Part shown: piece by piece, positions 24,601-37,991 of the stretch
Position numbering within the stretch: position 1 is the stretch's first letter
How the letters are laid out: every line of letters starts with the position of its first letter
Source: Onchocerca lupi
Lineage: Eukaryota; Nematoda; Chromadorea; Rhabditida; Onchocercidae
Reading direction: 5' to 3'
NCBI GenBank assembly: GCA_028564675.1
Contig: JAOVVO010000361.1
Span: 1 to 64,000, forward strand
DNA length: 64,000 bases
The notes under the pieces: model-generated
Told to the model about the DNA's origin: nothing
The model's input: the letters and a program-made list of their open reading frames with translations, nothing else
Database searches by the model: none
Program-made: the position numbers and the translations under genes

Positions 24601-27600
24601 CTTTTTTCCGGATGGTGATTGATCCAGATAACCCTGTATACAGGTACATTCATACTTATTACCTCCTAGAGGTTCACATACAGCTGCCGAACTGCATTCA
24701 TGATTTGGTGGGCAAACTTCTGAAATTTTCGCGTTAATTAGTAATATTAAATGAAAATTTTGAAATTTTAATTCATTAGGAAAGTCCGAAATATACTATG
24801 GATTTCAGAAGTATAACAATTATTTCGGATAAAATATTTTACCTGGCGTACCGCATACTCGCCCCGGCTGTGTAATTAAATTAGGTGATCGATCAATAAA
24901 TCCATCTTTACATTCACAAGTATAACCTTCTTCCAAATCACGACATTCTGCTTGAGCACTACACGTATGCCTTCCAGTTGCACATTCATCCACGAGCTTT
25001 AGAATATTAAAATTTATTTGATAATTAGTTAAATATTTGGAATAACTTGATAATGAAAACGGAATTATTATTTCATGAAAAATCAAATGGAATTTATGCG
25101 TTCATCTTAAAACTTTCGCAGCATTGATCTTGTTTTTAATCCAATTTTAAGAAAACTTGAATTTTCGTAAGAAAGTTTCATCTGAAATCTTTTAGTTTTT
25201 TTTTTTTTTCAAAAAATTTATTTTATTCTCTTCATACTACTGATTACTATGATTTTCGAAGTGGAAGATTATTTCATTTTGTTCGATTGAAATTTAAAAA
25301 TGGTTTCTGAACTGGAATTTAAATTTTCAAAATCAATTTATTAAATATATATATATATATTTAATAAATTGATTATATATAGTATATATTATATATATAT
25401 ATCAACACCATCACTATACCTACTTCTACACAGACACGACCCGGTCGATTGAGACGATTTGGTGATCGATCCGTAAATCCAGGCGCACATTCACACGTAA
25501 ATGATTGTTCGTTATCACGGCAAATTGCATTCGGATCACAATCGTGCTTACCGGTCAAACATTCGTTTTCAACTTGAAATTTGAAAAAATTTGATTTTAA
25601 TCTAGAAAATAAACATTCATTATTAAATAAATATTTTTTTGCTAAAATTAAAGAGGCAATTAAAGTCAATAAAATGTAGACAGGAAGTAAATTTTATAAT
25701 ATTATCACATTTTGCTCTTCACACCTTATCATTTTTACATTCTCACCAAAATTGTAATTTTATTATTAAAATATAACTTTTAAAATCGCGACTTACAAAT
25801 AAGACATACACGACCCGGAAATGCTGGATTTGGAGAGATATCCTTAGAATCTGGTGGACATTCGCAGTGATAAGAATCAGTGGTATCAGTGCATTTTGCC
25901 GTCTTGTCACAATCGTTTAATTTAGTATCAGAGCATCTGTAAAAAAATGGATTAATGCTTATTATGATTAATAGCAATAATATATTACAAGATATATTAA
26001 AAGACTATTGACGAATTTAATTTAAAGTATGGAATATTATGAAATTTTTGATCAAAATTCAGATTCAGAATGTAAATGAATTCATAATTACATTACATCT
26101 ATTTTTCCAATAAGGTATTACATTCAAAATTACTTTAAATTTCAAAATTTGCAAGACATACTCATTGATAAGTGCACGACACGCACGACCACGGAATGTT
26201 GGTGACGGAGATACATCCAAAAAGCCATGTTTACATTCGCAACGATAGCCATCTTCTTCATCAATACAATTTGCATTCTTATCACAGCTAAAAAAAATCA
26301 AGTAAATTTTGCTATTTAGAGATACGAAAAACTTGTAATTATATTAGAAATAGAAAACTTGAGATGTTTCATCAAATATATTATTTAGTAATGATTAGCA
26401 TACCTATTAAGTTTTGTATCTGCACATTCATTGGTCATTTTCTTGCATAATCTCCCGGGACGCTCTGGCTTTCGGTCCATATAACCTTGATTGCATTTAC
26501 ATTCATAACCATCTTCTTTATCGATGCATACCGCATTCTGATGGCAATCATTTAGATGTGGCAATTTGCATTCATCAATATCTGCAATAGAGCGAAATTG
26601 ACAAAGGGGTAATATTTTATTACCGTACTTTATTTGAAAGTTCTAAAAATATTTCTTCTTCTTGCATCTCTCATAAATCATATCTATTCGTCTGATGATG
26701 AATTAGCTAAAGAAAAAAAAAAAAAAAAAAAAAAAAGAACAATACAAATCAATCTTTCACTCATCCTATTCGGATAAACTTGTCGAAGTGTGACAGAAAC
26801 CTCGGTAGTGTGAGGAAATTTCAAGTAAATTAAAAATACGAATAATATATACATAATTGGCTAAATTAAAAATGATAAAAAATTATTAATGTTAACTTCT
26901 GATTCAACAATGGAAAAATTATAAGGAACTGAAAATTTAAAATTAACAAGCCCTAAATATACACGATTGTTGCAATCTTATAAATGCTTGAAACAAAAAT
27001 ATGTTAAAAATGCCTAAATAAATACGCAAACAAGTAAATATATACGTGACTGGCAGACACGTCCTGGCTTATTTTTAGGCGATATGTCCATGAAGCCTTG
27101 TTTGCAACGACATGTGTATGAAGTCGGTTCATCGATACAGTCCGCATTTGGGTGGCAGTCATTCAGTTGAGGGAATTCACATTCGTTTATCACCACGCAA
27201 GATTTCGTTGCTTTATCTCGACCGTAGTTTATTGGACATGCGCACTTCGGTTGACCATTGATCAAACGGCAAACCTTTATCAAATTTGAAATAAATTCAT
27301 CTACTGCTATTATTATTACTATTTGTCACTACCGTAATGATGGCTACTGTCGTGACGATGGCTATCGATTATGCGTTCTGGCATTAAAGATTTAGCAAAT
27401 ATAATTCATATTAAGTGATTGTCATAAAATAATGGACGAAACATTTAAAGTTCTGTTATCTTAAATTGATAAGAGAAAAGGTTGTTGCCACAGATTTTAG
27501 TGATAAAAATCGAGCAAGAAATACGGATCTGAAATTGAGAATCTGAACGGACTTACTTCATTGAGTTCCTGTTTACAGGATGATGCACTCGCATCGATAC

Positions 27601-30600
27601 GACATTCTGCCGGTGGTGGGGTCGGTCTCGGAGTGCATAATCGTCCGGGCAAAGCAACCCGATTCGGACTTTGGTCGATGAATTCCGGCTTGCAATGGCA
27701 TGCATAACCTTGAGGTAAATCTTGACATACGGCATTCTCATGGCAGTCGTGTTTCCCAAGACGACATTCATCAATTAACGCCGGTCGACATAATCGTCCC
27801 GGACGGTTGGCGGGATCCGGTGATTCATCCACAAAGTCATCGCGACATTTGCATAAAAATGATTCCGCTGTGTCTATACAGTCTGCATTCGGTGAGCAAT
27901 CATGATGACCTTCTTTACATTCATTGATTCCTGAAAAGCTCATCTGATTGTGTTTCAACTTCTTAATCAATAATTAATTTCAAACAGTATAAGAGTAAAG
28001 CTGGAAATAATTCTTCTTCTTTGCAATTTACTTAGCAAACAACGTCTTCCTGGCTTTCGAGCAATGTCTGGTGATACGTCAATGTAACCAGCTGGACAAG
28101 CACATTCATAGGAATCCTCTGTATCAGTACATATTGCTTCAAGAGAGCAGTCATTCTGTCCCGTTTGGCATTCATCAATAACTGAAACATTTCTCGAAAA
28201 TGATAACACTAACAGAACTTCAATTGCAAAAATTTATGAAATTTAAATATATCGAAATTCTGTTGCATATTTCATGGTCAGACTTATTATTTTTTCTAAC
28301 TTCCTAATTCTTTTAATGGAAAAAAGAAAAACTGACGTCGTTTGCATTTTCGGCCTGGACGATTCTGACGATCGAACGACACATCCAAATAGTTGATTGC
28401 GCAACGACACGTGTAAGAATCCGGAGTGTCCTCACAGATTCCACCATCTCGGGCACAATCGTCAATTTTCTTGGCACATTCATTTTCTACTATAAGTTTA
28501 TACACTATAAAATTATTTATGACTTACTTTTAAGAGTCCAACTGAAACGAATGAGTGGAAAAATAATTTTAAAATATAAAAATAAAACTGAATTTACATG
28601 GTTTACAAAGTCGTCCAGGTTTGGAAGTAATATTCGGTGAAATATCCAGGAAACCTTGCCGACAACGACATAAGTAGCCTTCATCAGTATCGGTGCAGAT
28701 AGCACGATCCGGTGAATCACAATCATTCAACGTTGGATCATCACATTCCGGAATTACTAAAATGGAGATCTTTATTTCAAACTGTGCAAAAAGAATTAAA
28801 ATTTTCAAAAACCCTCAAATTCTTTCGGAAAAGGAAGAAAAAATATGATAACTAACATACAAGGAATGCACACTCTTCCTGGTCGATTTGGATCCGGACT
28901 TTTATCACGATAACCTGATGGACAAGCGCAAACATAATCGTTGTTAGCATGCTCAATGCATCGCGCATTCCGGTCGCAATCATTGTTACCTTGTATGCAG
29001 CGATCGTTACGCTTTTCTGAAACGTAAATCTATTCAAAATACTTGGAAGCATTTTGGAAAGATAATTTCAACTACCCATCGGCCAGTCTGTCCGTGTATT
29101 TCATCACTGTGGACCAAAGTGACCGTAAAAATTAATGTCCTTGACATTATCTAAACTTTTCTAAATATTTTTTTTATATGTAATATTTCGGGAAATAACC
29201 TTTCTGGCAATTTCGACCTGGATTACGAAGTTCATCCAAGTCCCTATAGCCTGTCTTGCAGATGCATTTATAAGAATCAGCTGTATCAATACAGATTGCA
29301 TTCTTATGGCAAGTATTGAGGGAAGGATTCTCACATTCATTCACAATTTCCTTGCAAACAATGCCACCGAAGCTTCAAAAGTATTTATTAGTACAAGCAA
29401 CAATTTGTTGTCAAAATGATACTGAAATAAATCAATTTTGCTATATTTAAACATAAATATCTTTCTGTTGCTGTAATGATCTTTTCCACATCAGTGAATA
29501 ATCGAAAGAAAATTTCACTTTTCAATGAAGCTAATTGTATCATACATACCTCTGAGGATTTGGCGAGAAATCGATGAATCCTGGCTTGCAACGACAGATG
29601 TATCCTTGTACCGTATCCGTACAAATAGCATTCGGTGAGCACTTATGCGTACCATCTTTGCATTCGTTTTTTTCAGCGACACAAATGCGTCCTGGTCTAC
29701 TGACCACGTCGACACTTTGATCCAAATAACCGTTCCGGCAAACACATAAGTATCCATCATCCGTATCAATGCAACGGGCATTTTTGTCGCAATCATTGTC
29801 ACCCGAAGCACATTCATTTTTCACTATAATTATCTCGTAAGAATAATCTATTATTTGCGCAAAAATGCTAAATTATGGGTATTTTAATCTTTTGACCTGT
29901 TCGTTCTACAGATAAGGTCCGATTTTACCCAAAAAAAAATACTTGCTGATAATTTTTGTTTTTCAGGATAAAGCTGATAACGCTAACCTGAATTTTTCAG
30001 AATTTCAACAAATATTAGAATTCCATAATTTTTCAGAATTTCAGCATCTACTTATATGTAAATAAATGCATAATGTATAAAATATATTTGAAATATGCAT
30101 TTACTTCTAACTTAATTTTTCAATTTCGAGTATCCAATTATATTAGCTTACAGCAAATTCCTGTAACATGATGTCGCTTTTCATTCTGAGCACACTGACA
30201 CAGGTGATAGCGTCCACTAGGATGTGGTATGCATTTTTCACGTTTACGAATGTCGCAAGGATTCGGCGATGTTGGATCGCAGGAACCTGGTACAGAACAT
30301 TCTCCGGTACGCAAATTACGCTCATAACCAAGGATGCATTCACACTGTAACAATAAAAGTTAGTAAAGATAATCATAGTTCATTAAATTAGATTACGCGA
30401 TCGACTGCCTTATTCAAGCTTCGTTCTCGATAATCTCAAGGGAATAATAGGTAGTACCATAATGTGTTGCTATATTATATTAACATTAAGGTTGCATCAA
30501 TTAATCCATTTTGTTCTGAAGTTCTTTACTAATTACTTCCTACAAATATTTCAAGAAAAATGGGAATCAACTTCGAAAAAATTCGCTTACGTGAAAATCA

Positions 30601-33600
30601 CGAGTACCACCACGTACGCATTCCTCATTCACGCTACATTGTATACCACCATTGTGACAATCAGCATCGTGGGACGGCAGTACGGTTGGCTCCTTTTGTT
30701 GTTTGGCATTTACATCAGTTTTGTGAGCACTGAACACTGAAATTACTCATCTTATTAAAATTTGGATTTAAATTTTAATTTCACATTTAAAAGATCTGTC
30801 GTTCGCAAGTTTATTTAAGACCAGCATTTTGTTCCAAACTAATTATTAAAAATACAACTTACGGCAAATTCCAGACCGCTGATCACGCAAGTAGCCTTTT
30901 GGACAAACGCAAAGATAATTTGAAAATGGTGCAACCATGCATATTTCCGGATCTGGGCATGATGTGGGTAAATCCGGATTACACTGATTGCCTCCACAAC
31001 GCCGGGTGCTTGGATTCCGTTGAAATCCGTCTGGACAAACACAATGCGAAGTGCCATTAGCCTTCAAAACGAAGATCCGATAATATTGAATCAGAAAAAC
31101 ATTGTTGAAATTTAAAAATTTTAAATCTGAAAGAATAAGAAAAGAGGACTTGAAAAATCGGACCTGCATGCAAATTTCATTTAGTGTACGATCACAGCCA
31201 GTTTGTGTCGATGGATTACATCCACCAGGTGGACGCGGTTTCGGTTCTGGTGATGGACAGGCTGCTTTCTGGATCAGAGATCGTAACCGAGTATCCAAGT
31301 CTTTGAATTTGGCAACATGGAACCATCTGGACGGTGAGCCTGCTATTGCTTCTAATTCCGATCCCAGAACGTGATCTGTCACACCAACCGAGAACATATT
31401 TATATGAGAATTGCGAGCGTTTTTAGCAGGTTCCGTAACATTATCCTGACTACGACCATCAGTGATCACGATGCTTACACGTGAGACATCATTAGCTTGT
31501 TTACGGGCGCCACGTCGTTCTGAGAAACCTTCCATTACCATATGCTGAATTGCTGCACCAGTCCTGAAAATGTAAAATTCCTAAAAAATTTGGTATCAGA
31601 AGTAAATAAGCTAAATTTTCTAAATAAAATTAAAATCTTTTGGTAAAAAAAGAAGAAGAAATAACAAATCTTGAACTTAATTTTACTAACCTTGTAAGAC
31701 CTGTTAAATACTGGATTTGTGATATCGCACTGATAACGGATGCCTTATCAGTATATTGGCTTAAATCAAATTCATGTCTAATTTGATCTGAATATTGTAT
31801 CAAACCAACACGTGTATTATCCAAACCAATATCGAACAGCTCCAAAAATTCTTTGATAAATCGTAGCACCTATGACAAATTTCATTTTGTGATTATTGGC
31901 GCCAATTGAATCTTCCGTTTGATCTTTCGAAAAATTGTAGAAATTGATCATTTGGTAATATTTTCCAATGAAATGAAGAGTGAAATTTGATGGTAAACAT
32001 GTATGAGTGAATTATATTTTTAAAAAACAAAATTTTAAATTTTTGATTAACTTTTAAATAATTCGAGGTGTAACAAAATAAGATCATTTCAAATTAGATA
32101 AACTCTATGAATCGGCTTCAAGCAATTTTAAGCAAATTCCTATTCACAAAGCACTAATTTTTTTTTTCAAATTAAAGTTTCAAAATATTTTTACTTCGTT
32201 CTTGAAAACGTAGGAACCTATTGATCCAGAACCATCAATCAGAAACATGAGATCAGTTTTTTGTTTTGGACAAGTTGTTTCCACTGTACATACTCGACCA
32301 GGTTGTAAGTTAGCGCTGGATGAAACATCTACAAATCCGGCGTAACACTGACAGGTATAAGAATCCGGTGTGTCGATGCAATCCGCATTTTCATCACAAG
32401 TATTCAGAGTTCGATCGGCACATTCATTACTGGCTGAAAAGAAAACAACATATATTTTGAAAGGAAAAAAAATCGGTAGAGATCAGTTACAGAATTCTGT
32501 ATACTGCTTCTAATGTCCGGAACTACTGGAACTTGAATATTTTAATAATGAAAACATTCTGCATCTTCTATTCAATGCAATATTTTTTCTTTAATTCATC
32601 AAATCTGACAACATTCCGATAGATGAACTTAAACAAAAAGAGAATCCGGATATTGGCTTTCCGGTCTACCCAACTGATTTATTCTTTGACCTGATTATAG
32701 ATAATATTATTTCAAATGATTCCGAAAATCTTACCATTACTGCAACGACGTCCAGGTGCAAGATGAAATTGTGATGAAGTATCTACGAAGCCATCATTAC
32801 AAATGCACATGTAACCGTCGGTTGCATCAATGCATGTCGCATAGGATGAACAGTTATGTATTCCCGTGGCACATTCATTAATCACTTTAATTAATTACAA
32901 ATTTTTATGATCTTTACGAAACTTCATTTGAAAAATAAGTTTGGGGAAGAAAATAAGAACATAAAGGAATAAAGTAAGGTTTTTTTTTAGGAATAAAAAT
33001 TTATATCAAAAACTAAAAGCTTTGTAGCGCTTTGATAGCAAAAAAAAGAAAAAACGAAACAGAAAATATAAGAATTTATAACTGAAAATTTTCAAATACT
33101 TTCTTTTATAGCATTCTAAGACCAAAGAAAAAGGGCAACTCTTACATTCCTTGCAAATTCTGCCTGGCTTTCCTTCCGGATCCGGTGAAACATCAATAAA
33201 TCCAGGACGACACTGACATGTGTAAGAATCAAATGCATTAGCACAAACTGCATTCTTATCGCAATCATTTGTACCAACACAAGCAGCATAGACTAAAATA
33301 ATCGAGAAATAGAATCAGTTACGGTTGGAGAAAAGAATAAAAAATATGAATAAATTTCGAATTCTGAATTACAATTAAATGAATCAATAATTGAATGTGA
33401 AAATAGTGATTTTTTTCTTGAAAAGACAATTTGTTTCCAAAAAAAAGGCAGGTATAATTTGTTTCTGCAAATAAAAAACATAAATCTTGTCTTACTTTAC
33501 TTTTTAGTCTAAATTTTCAATCAACTTGATTGATAAATACTTAATAATTTTATCACTTTAAAGACAAATAAACTGGAAGATTTGATGATAATGAAAAATG

Positions 33601-36600
33601 ATATGTTATTATAATTTTTCGTCGTTTATTTAAAGATATAATCGATTATTATTATTGTTTTTCTCGACATCTAAATAATACTGTCATCACTGTCGCCTAG
33701 CATTACACTGAAATACATCATATGCTTTAATTTTAATTTAAAAATAATAATAACTAACTTACATCGACATGTATTATCCGTAAATCTAAAAGCATTTTTC
33801 GCGCAGTCACAAACAAATTGTCCACGTGCTTTATGATCTGTACATACTTCATTGATACCACATTTTGGTTCATTAGGATTGCAAGCAATTAGAGCTCCTT
33901 TCGATGTGCTGTCATCATTAAGTTTTTCTTGCCTAGGCTTACGACATACTCGGCCTGGATAATGGGTGATATTATGCGAAGCATCGACGAACCCTTGTCG
34001 ACATGTGCAAATATATCTGAAAAATTAAAAACTTTAAATTCACATATAAATCTAACTTCTTAATAATTATAAATTCATTTTCTTTCGCAAAAAATGTTTG
34101 ATATTGCAATATTGATAGCTTCCAAAGATAACGAACTATAACATCTTCAAATTCTTACAGATAGATATTGATTCATTCACTATTTTTATTTTTTAATGAA
34201 TTAATTAAATAAATTGTTTTCATTGGAATTCAAACCCTTCTTTAGCATCCTCGCAAATAGCATTCTCTGAGCAATCGTTCAACGATGGATCCAGGCATTC
34301 ATTTATTGCTTCAACACAACGGCGACCAGGTAAACGTTCAAATGAACTGGATATATCGGCGAAACCAGGACGACAACTAACAGGAATAATTTACAAATAA
34401 CTTCTAATTATCTTCCACATAGAACAAATAACTCGTATGGTTAATTGCAATTCAATATATTTGTCTTTTTCATCGTATTTAAAAAACACTTGAAAAATAA
34501 GTTAAAACTTAATTTTGTTATATTTACCTGCACGTATACTCTTCATCCGTATCAATACATACAGCATTGCGATCGCAATCTACATGATATTTCTGTGGTT
34601 CAGCGCATTCATTTACTCGAGTACGACAAATGCGCCCCGGTTTACCTGGAGGTGATATATCCGCAAAACCATTCTTGCATTGACAAGTATAACCATCAGC
34701 CTATAATAATGCTAAATTGACAAAACTTCTTCATACCTGAAAAAACAATTGATAATTCTATTTTTTTGCAAAAAATTCGCCTTTAATGATTCGTCAAAAA
34801 TCCTTGCAAATTTTTTTTTGGAAAAGGATTTTCTCTCTCAAGCTATTATAAAATACCTGATCAATGCAATCAGCATTTGAAGCACAATCGTTGAGGCGTT
34901 GATCGTCACATTCATTAATTACCAAACATCGACCATCTGGCAAACGATCATATCCGGCTGCGCATTGGCATTTATATGTGCCGTTAACAAACAGGCATAC
35001 TTCTTTCTTCTTCGCATCACAACTCATCGGATCATTAACATCACATTCCGGTGGTTCCGGAATAAGTGCTGCAAGAACGAGACTGAACAGAAACGGATTG
35101 CATGCTTGCATCTGTTTGTGTATGTTTTTAACCTAAATTTCTCATTTAGTTACTGCATTTTTATCAAGGCTTTAAATCCTTTTTTTCTCCATTTTTTTCC
35201 TTTTTTTTTTTTTTTTTTTTTTTTTTCATTAATAATCGTTTTTTTGCTTGACAATTGAGATAATAAATGAGACCAGAATTTATATTTTGCTATTTTAAAT
35301 TAATCAAAATTATTCAGTCAATTAAATAAATATTTCGTTAATTTAAATTAATCAAAGCTATTTCTTGTCAAATTAGCATAGTACATCATTTGACAGTTTA
35401 AATTCATTAATCAAAATTTCAAACCTCTGACACAAACTCGTCCAGGACGATTGACAAGATCTGGACTTTCGTCACGAAATCCATCACGACATCGACAGGT
35501 AAACGAAATGGCCGTATCAATACAGGATGCCGAAGATGAGCAATCATGTTTACCAGTGGCACATTCATTTATTACCCTTAAAGAAGTCATGTTCATTCCT
35601 GAACGACAGTTATTTTGCACTATTTGATAGTTAATTAGATATCATATTAATATAATATTTACTGTACTTAATTAAATCTAAATAAATAAAGTCTTCCGAA
35701 CAATTTTATAGCAATTTTTTGTCAATTGATAAGCAATAAATAGTAATTAATTATTTTCAGTCCTTATTCAATTGAAAATAATTATTAAAGAAATGACACG
35801 ATTTTGATTAGAATAAATATCGTTTGATTTTGATCGAAATAAGACATTTTTAGAAATTTTCAATCTTTACTAACTTTCGGCAAACATGTCCTGCACCCAT
35901 GCCATGTTGTCGAGAAAAATCAACATAACCTGATAAACATTCACAAACTGGTCCAAATTCTGTCTCATGACATTCTGCTTCTTTGGCACATTGAATTTTG
36001 GCACATAAATTTGCTGCAAAAAAGGCCTAATTTATATATTTAACTGAAAGTATTTCAATTAAACAAGCAATCAAAGATATGAATTTCAATCACTTGAAAT
36101 TTAGCCTCAAATATTGGAATAAAACTTAATTAACAACTGCTACCAAATGTTCGAAGTTTTTATCAATCAAAATAATGATGAATGAAAAGTCCTGAAGAAT
36201 TCCCTCCTATTAATCTTTGATTTATTATTTGCAAAGGGAAACGAAAATAACTGTTTCCGTTGATTTCGGTATGACCATCTAATAAATTTGTGAATTTAAA
36301 ACTGATTTTGAATCAATTCAATTTCTTTTCATTCCGAATTAACCAAGAAAGTACCTTTCTTACAACTACGTCCAGGTGCATTCTGTCGATCTGGGCTGTT
36401 ATCCAACCAACCTGACTTACATTGACAAGCATAGCCATCCAGTGTATCTTCACATTTTGCATTCTCGTCACATTCGTGGGTACCAAGGGCACATTCATTG
36501 ACTACTACAAAAGAAAGAAAAAATTAAAATTAAGTTAGAATCAATCCAATTTCTAATTTTCAACTCATTTTAAATACAGAATTAAGATAAATATCAGCCG

Positions 36601-37959
36601 ATTTCAAATACATTCGAAAAAAAAAGTGTTTTGAATCTGCAAAATCTAACTCAAATTTCTAAATTAAATTTGAAATTTTATAAGAACAATCAAACTAGTA
36701 AATCTTATAATAGATTGCTTAAAATGTGGGTGATAAGTTTATGGATTTTTTCTTGTCACTTGCTCTAACTCCATTAATATCATATGTTTCTTTTATTTTT
36801 ATGACTCCCTTAGCCTAAAAATTTTTTGTAAGCATAAAAAATTGATAAATAATTTATCCTTCATACGTTTTTTTTTTTTTTGAAACAAAAGAAACAATGA
36901 AGAAAATTTCAGTGGAATACGGTCTTCACGTGTAATCGATCTATTCTGCTTCATATCGCTTAACTTTTCACTTATGTCTGTACAGGTAAGATATTTTACA
37001 CATTTATGTGAGCATTTGTGTAAGAAAAGCATACAATTAAACATTCATTTAAACAAAAAGAATGTCCAGTTGACATTCTTTCCCCTTTTTTCAATTCTCA
37101 TCCAAAGGATGATGACCCAGAAAAAGTCATTTCCATTCCGCAATCAAACGAATACAGAAATTCATCTCAGAACAGGGACGAAAGGACAACGAAAAAAAGG
37201 ACAAAGGAAAAAGTTAATGTGATTTAGCAAATAACAGAACAGATAACTGTTTGAAATCTTTCGAAGGGATTTTTTCTTTTTTTTTTTTTGACAAAAAGAA
37301 AAGAAATCTATTGAACGATATTTTATTTCAAAAATTTAGAAATTTCGTTTTGAAAAAAGAAAGTAAGTATGAAGGATATTTTGAAAGATAACAAAAAAAA
37401 GCTGTGCTTTTGAATAATAAAAGGAAAAGTTCATCGATACTATGTTACTGTGATATTTTTTTCCCCTTCCCACTTCATTACTTCTCATTATTTTTTTCTT
37501 TTTCTGCTTTGTAGCTTCTTTTCTTAACATAGCAAAAATCATTTTTATCAAAAATCATTTTTATCATTTTTGATCAATTTTTTGTTCAAAAATCTGTACC
37601 AAAATTTTGGAAATAATTTTGAAAAAAAGAAGAGTGCAAAAAAGAGAAAGAAAAATGAGGACGAAAGAGAAGAGACGAAAAAGAAACAAACGATAAGAGA
37701 TGAATTTAATTTTGCATTAAAATGTTTGAAAAATTCTTGAAGTGAATTTGTCTTAATTGACAAATTTCGAAATTAATGAATTGATGAGTTCTTTCTTATA
37801 TTTTCTTTCTTTCTTTCTTTCTTTCTTTCTTTGTAACTATAACACACAAATATATCTAATTATTAGACGATCATCAAGATGTCAAAATAGATATGAATAT
37901 AGTAATGATTGTGAGCGAATATCTCTCTCAATTTTACAATAATTAACGATTAAAATTGA

Positions 37960-37991
<32 letters not shown>

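Noticed and set aside
28852..29052. 66-codon minus-strand frame over exon 30
   Set aside because: It is another frame of a real EGF exon. The CNNDCDRNARC-type spacing and in-phase splice sites support the exon frame instead.
34899..35258. 119-codon plus-strand frame over mua-3 exon 16
   Set aside because: It is antisense to a clear EGF exon and continues into a poly-T tract (Phe run).
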